Of a stretch of DNA of 42,143 bases, positions 38,857 through 42,143 are shown piece by piece (within the stretch, counting starts at the first letter, position 1; each line of letters starts with the position of its first letter). A model generated the notes under the pieces. That model saw only the letters and a list, made by a program, of their open reading frames with translations. It made no database searches and was not told the DNA's origin. The position numbers and the translations under genes were made by a program. Origin of the DNA: Bacillota bacterium (GTDB lineage: Bacteria > Bacillota > Clostridia > Clostridiales > Clostridiaceae); NCBI GenBank assembly GCA_023451395.1, contig JAEXZL010000025.1:1-42143 (forward strand). Direction: 5' to 3'.

Positions 38857-39748
38857 AAATTATGTTATAAATTTTTTTGCATTCTTTTTTTACATAATCA
38901 ATAAATGGCTTCATAAGCTTATAGTTACTATTGGTATAAATTAAATATATGTTGTAGTCTAGAGAAAAATCTTTTAAGGTAACCTCCTTAAGCTTTCCTT
39001 TAATGAGATCATCCATAATACAAATTCTTGGAATAACAGAAAGGCCATAGCCCTTTAATACAGAATCCCTAGCCATATCCATTGTGTTTACAGTATAAAG
39101 TATATTTAAATCAGAGGAGCTTCCCATATCCTTAAGGGCTAACTGCAGCTTTCTTTTTACATTAAAGCGGTCGTTTATCATTATAAGAGGATAATCTGCT
39201 ATGTTTCCGATGCTTATAGAATCTGGGCCATTAAAGTTTTTTGAAGCTACTAATACAAGGGAATCCTCCATTATCTTAGTGAAAAGAAGAGAATTGTCAT
39301 CAGGCTCTCTAAAGGAGATACCAAGATCCGATATGTTGTTAGTGATGTTACTTTCGATATTCTCTATAATGGTATTATTTAGGCGTATATCAAGATCAGG
39401 AAAACGTTTTTTTGAATTGTATAGTACCGTAGTTATAGATGAATTACTTAAATTGTAATAGGAATCAATTACTACAATGCTTTTATTTTGCTTAAAGCTA
39501 TCCATCTCTTCAAGCATCCTATCGTAAGATTGCAGTATAACCTCCACATACTTAAGAAGAGTTCTGCCCTGGGGGGTGAGCTCCACACCTTTATTACTTC
39601 TCTCAAAAAACTTTGCTCCAAAGCGATTTTCCATATTGCTAAGCTGCTGGCTAAGTGCAGACTGAGAAATGTGTGATAGACTTGCTGCCTTAGAAATACT
39701 TTTATATGTTGCTACGTCGTAAAAAAATCTCAAAGTATCAATATTCAT
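38855..39748 (-). CDS. LysR family transcriptional regulator
   Basis: This 297-residue regulator has the winged helix-turn-helix at residues 1-60 (TLRFFYDVATYKSISKAA and SHISQSALSQQLSNMENRFG) and a substrate-binding effector domain after about residue 90. Thirteen more codons open upstream (to 39787), but AAGGGTG sits just before the ATG at 39748, and LysR proteins start there. It converges on dmkB and diverges from the orphan gene at 39952, which LysR logic would make the first candidate target; a role in controlling the electron-transfer genes is possible but not shown. Confidence 0.9.
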   Translation of the reverse strand: MNIDTLRFFYDVATYKSISKAASLSHISQSALSQQLSNMENRFGAKFFERSNKGVELTPQGRTLLKYVEVILQSYDRMLEEMDSFKQNKSIVVIDSYYNLSNSSITTVLYNSKKRFPDLDIRLNNTIIENIESNITNNISDLGISFREPDDNSLLFTKIMEDSLVLVASKNFNGPDSISIGNIADYPLIMINDRFNVKRKLQLALKDMGSSSDLNILYTVNTMDMARDSVLKGYGLSVIPRICIMDDLIKGKLKEVTLKDFSLDYNIYLIYTNSNYKLMKPFIDYVKKECKKIYNII

Positions 39749-39951
39749 TTGATTCACCCTTATAATTCTAGTAATTGTAAAACACATTAAACTATTTTAC
39801 AGTATTTCATAAGGATAAACAAGTAGTGTCAATTTACAAATAGCGAAATTTATTATAATTGTTGAAAATTAACAAATTTATAAAGCTTTGTTTTTGTCAT
39901 TGTTAAATATTGATGATATCCTAGCTCTAAGATTACTAAGGAGGAATAGTT

Positions 39952-40353
39952 ATGCAAGAATATATATTGATTTTTGATGATAATAGTGAAGTAATTGGCT
40001 TTAATACAAAAGGAGAAGCGGAAGCCTATGCAATTCAACTTATAGAAAAGAATAAGCAGAGCTTTCAAGAAGAATATGATTTGGAGGCAGGCAATAGTTT
40101 TTCTGATATGGAAGGGGTTAAGGCGGCAGGTATTGAGAATGGCACAGTTCATGCATATATTGTTGAGGAACTTATAAATGCAATTGACAAATCAGATGCT
40201 TTAGAAAAAGAGGCACTAAAGAATCTATTGGAAGAGGATCAGATACATTTTGATAGAGAAGTTTATTCTGAGATAATGAAAGTTCTTGATTATCAAGAAG
40301 AGGTTCAGCTCTTTTCTGACTTTAACGGTAGAGAAAATTTTCCTGGAGAATAG
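39952..40353 (+). CDS. Hypothetical acidic protein
   Basis: This is a 133-residue soluble protein, strongly acidic, with an N-terminal beta strand pair (EYILIFDDNSEVIGFNTKGEAEAYAIQ) and helical remainder (AYIVEELINAIDK, EALKNLLEEDQIHFDREVYSEIMKVL). No signal or membrane segment. AAGGAGGAA precedes the ATG. It is divergent from the LysR gene, which may regulate it. I recognise no family. Confidence 0.65.
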   Translation: MQEYILIFDDNSEVIGFNTKGEAEAYAIQLIEKNKQSFQEEYDLEAGNSFSDMEGVKAAGIENGTVHAYIVEELINAIDKSDALEKEALKNLLEEDQIHFDREVYSEIMKVLDYQEEVQLFSDFNGRENFPGE

Positions 40354-40439
40354 TTATTCCATTATAGAGATAGGTTGATTTATCTGGTAATCTTAACTAT
40401 AATTATTGAAAAGCAAAGATTTATATTGGAGATGAGATT

Positions 40440-40871
40440 ATGGATTATAAAAAAATCCTTGAAATATTTAATAAGCAAAAAGACAGTAAGTGGAATAAAA
40501 AAGCAGAAAAATATTATAATTCTCCAAAGGAAACAGAAGGTTTATTGACTAAAGCAGAAAAAAAGGCAGAGGATAACCATAAGGGGCCTTTAAAGGAGAT
40601 ATGGGGGAAGTTTGTTCTCCTCACTTCCATGATAAAGGACTGGTCTAAAGGAAATTATAGAGAGGTTTCAAAGAGTTCTATGATTCTTGCTCTAGCAGGG
40701 ATAGTGTACTTTGTGTCTCCTTTGGATATTGTTCCGGATTTCTTGGTAGGCTTGGGCTTTTTTGATGATGCTGCTATTTTAGGTTTTATCATTAAGCAAA
40801 TAAATAATGAAATAACCAAATATAATCAATGGAAAAAAGGGATAAATGACGGTGGAAGTATACGACAGTGA
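40440..40871 (+). CDS. DUF1232 (YkvA-like) membrane protein
   Basis: The 143-residue protein has a charged Lys-rich N-terminal half (about 1-75) and a C-terminal DUF1232 domain: MILALAGIVYFVSPLDIVPDFLVGLGFFDDAAILGFIIKQI, with the family signature SPLDIVPDF and the following DDA. One or two membrane-associated helices are expected. The function of the family is unknown. GGAGATGAG precedes the ATG. Confidence 0.88.
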   Translation: MDYKKILEIFNKQKDSKWNKKAEKYYNSPKETEGLLTKAEKKAEDNHKGPLKEIWGKFVLLTSMIKDWSKGNYREVSKSSMILALAGIVYFVSPLDIVPDFLVGLGFFDDAAILGFIIKQINNEITKYNQWKKGINDGGSIRQ

Positions 40872-40955
40872 AACTTTTAAGATTTAAAATCGTATAATAT
40901 ATAGACCTTTTTACTTTAGAAAATATTTAAAATAGTAAAGGTCTTTATACTGTCG
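40863..40955. repeat. Nested inverted repeats before the solute-binding protein gene
   Basis: Outer arms CGACAGT (40863-40869) and ACTGTCG (40949-40955) enclose inner arms AGACCTTTTTACT (40903-40915) and AGTAAAGGTCT (40934-40944). The inner hairpin is followed by TTTATA and could end the DUF1232 transcript; the outer pair is unexplained. Confidence 0.5.
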
Positions 40956-40982
40956 CAGTTTATCACCTTAGGAGGTGAAATC

Positions 40983-42134
40983 TTGAAAGAGTTTAGGGGA
41001 ATTATTAACTCGATAATTTTGGTTATATTAGCTATGACTTTATTGACAGGTTGTAATATTACTTATGGAAAGACTTTAGAGAAGGAAGATCCTTCCCTTC
41101 AAGGAACAATAACCCTTTGGACAGGTCAAGAATATTTATCTTTTTTAGAGGATGCAGCATCGAAATTTAAGTTAAAAAATCCAAAAGTAGTGATAAATAT
41201 AGTACCAATGGAGAAGGGACCTTTAGGTGAAGGCCTAGAAGCTAGCTACAATAATGGCGAGGTTAAGCCAGATATAGCAATCTTAGATAGCAGAGACATT
41301 CAGCAAAATGCTTCTAAGGAAGGCTTATTGTTACCATTAACAGAGCTTCTTTCAAAAGAAACCAATAATTTTACAAAGGGTAGATTAGATGAGGTTAAAG
41401 TCAAGGAAGAATATTTTGGCTTTCCCTTTACTTCAAATCCCTATGTATTGGTTTTTAGAGAAGATCTGTTAAATAGCTATGGTATTAATTATGAAGACTT
41501 AAATACCTGGAATAATTTAATAAAAGCCTTCAGCTCTCTTGAAAGATCTGAGGAAAATCTTAACGCTCTAGCACTGGCAGAAGAGAACCTAAGTGAGATT
41601 TTAGCCCTACTGATAAATGAGATCTATATGGAGACCTTTAACAAAGATAAGATACTTGAAAGTACTTTATACAAGTATGGACAAGTTTTTGATGTTATAG
41701 AAAAATTAAAGTCAGAGGGGATTATTGATCTTTTTATAAATGAGGAAGAGGTAATAAAAGCTTTAGAAGAAGGCAGAGCAACACTGGCTTTTGCAAACAT
41801 AAAGACTATAAACAGTCTGAAAAGCAAAGGTGACTCCTACGGTGTTAGGACACTTCCAGCCTTTGAACCGGGGGGAAACAGCGGAGCAAATCTTCCAGGG
41901 GCAAATGCTGTGGTTTTTCAGGGGACAGAAAACAAGGAATTAGTAGAAGAATTTATTTTACAAACTTTTACCAATGAAAAATTAATTACGGAGGCTATGG
42001 AAGATTATGATATATTTCCTGCCTTTCAGAAGGTTTTCTCAAGTAGGGCAATTGATGAATTCCAAGGCTTTAAAGCAAATAGACCCTACAATCTTTTAGA
42101 AGAAAGCCTAGAAGATAGTAATCCTATTACCTAA
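40983..42134 (+). CDS. Extracellular solute-binding lipoprotein of a sugar-type ABC importer
   Basis: This 383-residue lipoprotein has a signal ending TLLTGCN, with the lipidated cysteine about residue 24. The mature part is a family-1 solute-binding fold: GTITLWTGQEYLSFLEDAASKFKLKNPKV, then DIAILDSRDIQQ, YFGFPFTSNPYVLVFREDLL and ALEEGRATLAFAN. Such proteins deliver oligosaccharides such as maltodextrins to an ABC permease. Start is TTG at 40983 with TTAGGAGGTG 5-6 nt upstream. The stop at 42132-42134 falls 9 nt before the window edge, and the permease genes expected next lie outside. At 383 residues it is slightly short for the family. Confidence 0.88.
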   Translation: MKEFRGIINSIILVILAMTLLTGCNITYGKTLEKEDPSLQGTITLWTGQEYLSFLEDAASKFKLKNPKVVINIVPMEKGPLGEGLEASYNNGEVKPDIAILDSRDIQQNASKEGLLLPLTELLSKETNNFTKGRLDEVKVKEEYFGFPFTSNPYVLVFREDLLNSYGINYEDLNTWNNLIKAFSSLERSEENLNALALAEENLSEILALLINEIYMETFNKDKILESTLYKYGQVFDVIEKLKSEGIIDLFINEEEVIKALEEGRATLAFANIKTINSLKSKGDSYGVRTLPAFEPGGNSGANLPGANAVVFQGTENKELVEEFILQTFTNEKLITEAMEDYDIFPAFQKVFSSRAIDEFQGFKANRPYNLLEESLEDSNPIT

Positions 42135-42143
42135 ACAGGGTAT

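Overview
The window is a low-GC (roughly one third G+C by eye), gene-dense stretch of a spore-forming anaerobic Firmicute, most likely a Clostridium in the broad sense. The signs are strong GGAGG-type ribosome binding sites, frequent TTG/GTG starts, 2-oxoacid:ferredoxin oxidoreductase, a CoA-transferase, a SPOCS/Csx-like spore-surface protein, and purine and preQ1 riboswitches. I see no rRNA, tRNA, CRISPR array, insertion sequence or phage gene.

Layout. 1-2.5 kb: the 3' part of a CoA-transferase gene, an alpha/beta hydrolase, and a TetR regulator with a perfect palindrome in its leader. 2.5-4.8 kb: ridA and glnS. 4.8-10.3 kb: a guanine-type riboswitch followed by xpt and a four-gene nucleoside ABC importer (nupNOPQ-like), joining purine salvage to purine uptake. 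10.3-10.6 kb: a near-consensus promoter with a Fur-box-like sequence in its spacer and a strong terminator about 100 nt downstream, a candidate iron-controlled small RNA. 10.6-13.7 kb: a Nudix hydrolase, several small lipoprotein or membrane orphans, and a preQ1-I riboswitch before queT. 13.9-18 kb: D-2-hydroxyacid dehydrogenase, free methionine-R-sulfoxide reductase, and a reverse-strand korA-korB pair. 18-24.9 kb: a tocopherol-cyclase-family protein, a small membrane protein, a secreted amidase-domain protein, a MATE transporter, a leucyl aminopeptidase, msrB and dps. 25-31.5 kb: a neopullulanase-type amylase, two orphan proteins, a nitroreductase, a DUF503 protein, and a glycosyltransferase with an orphan partner. 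31.7-32.5 kb: the putative exosporium/SPOCS protein. 32.5-38.8 kb: the most notable locus (below). 38.9-42.1 kb: a LysR regulator, an orphan, a DUF1232 membrane protein, and a sugar-type solute-binding lipoprotein that ends at the window edge.

The 32.5-38.8 kb locus holds apbE (lipoprotein FMN transferase) and a lipoprotein with two flavinylation motifs (PplA-like) on the minus strand. Divergent from them are a type II NADH dehydrogenase with a C-terminal membrane domain (Ndh2), an EetA-like NusG-domain-II protein, an EetB-like membrane protein and a polyprenyl diphosphate synthase (DmkB-like). This gene set and order of functions correspond to the flavin-based extracellular electron transfer (FLEET) system described in Listeria: NADH electrons pass to a dedicated quinone, then through EetA/EetB to covalently flavinylated PplA outside the cell. 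The dmkA, fmnA and ribU counterparts are not in the window. Its presence in a clostridial background, with a Rex-like half-palindrome in the divergent control region, is the main item for follow-up.

All functional calls come from reading motifs and from family knowledge. No database search was run.
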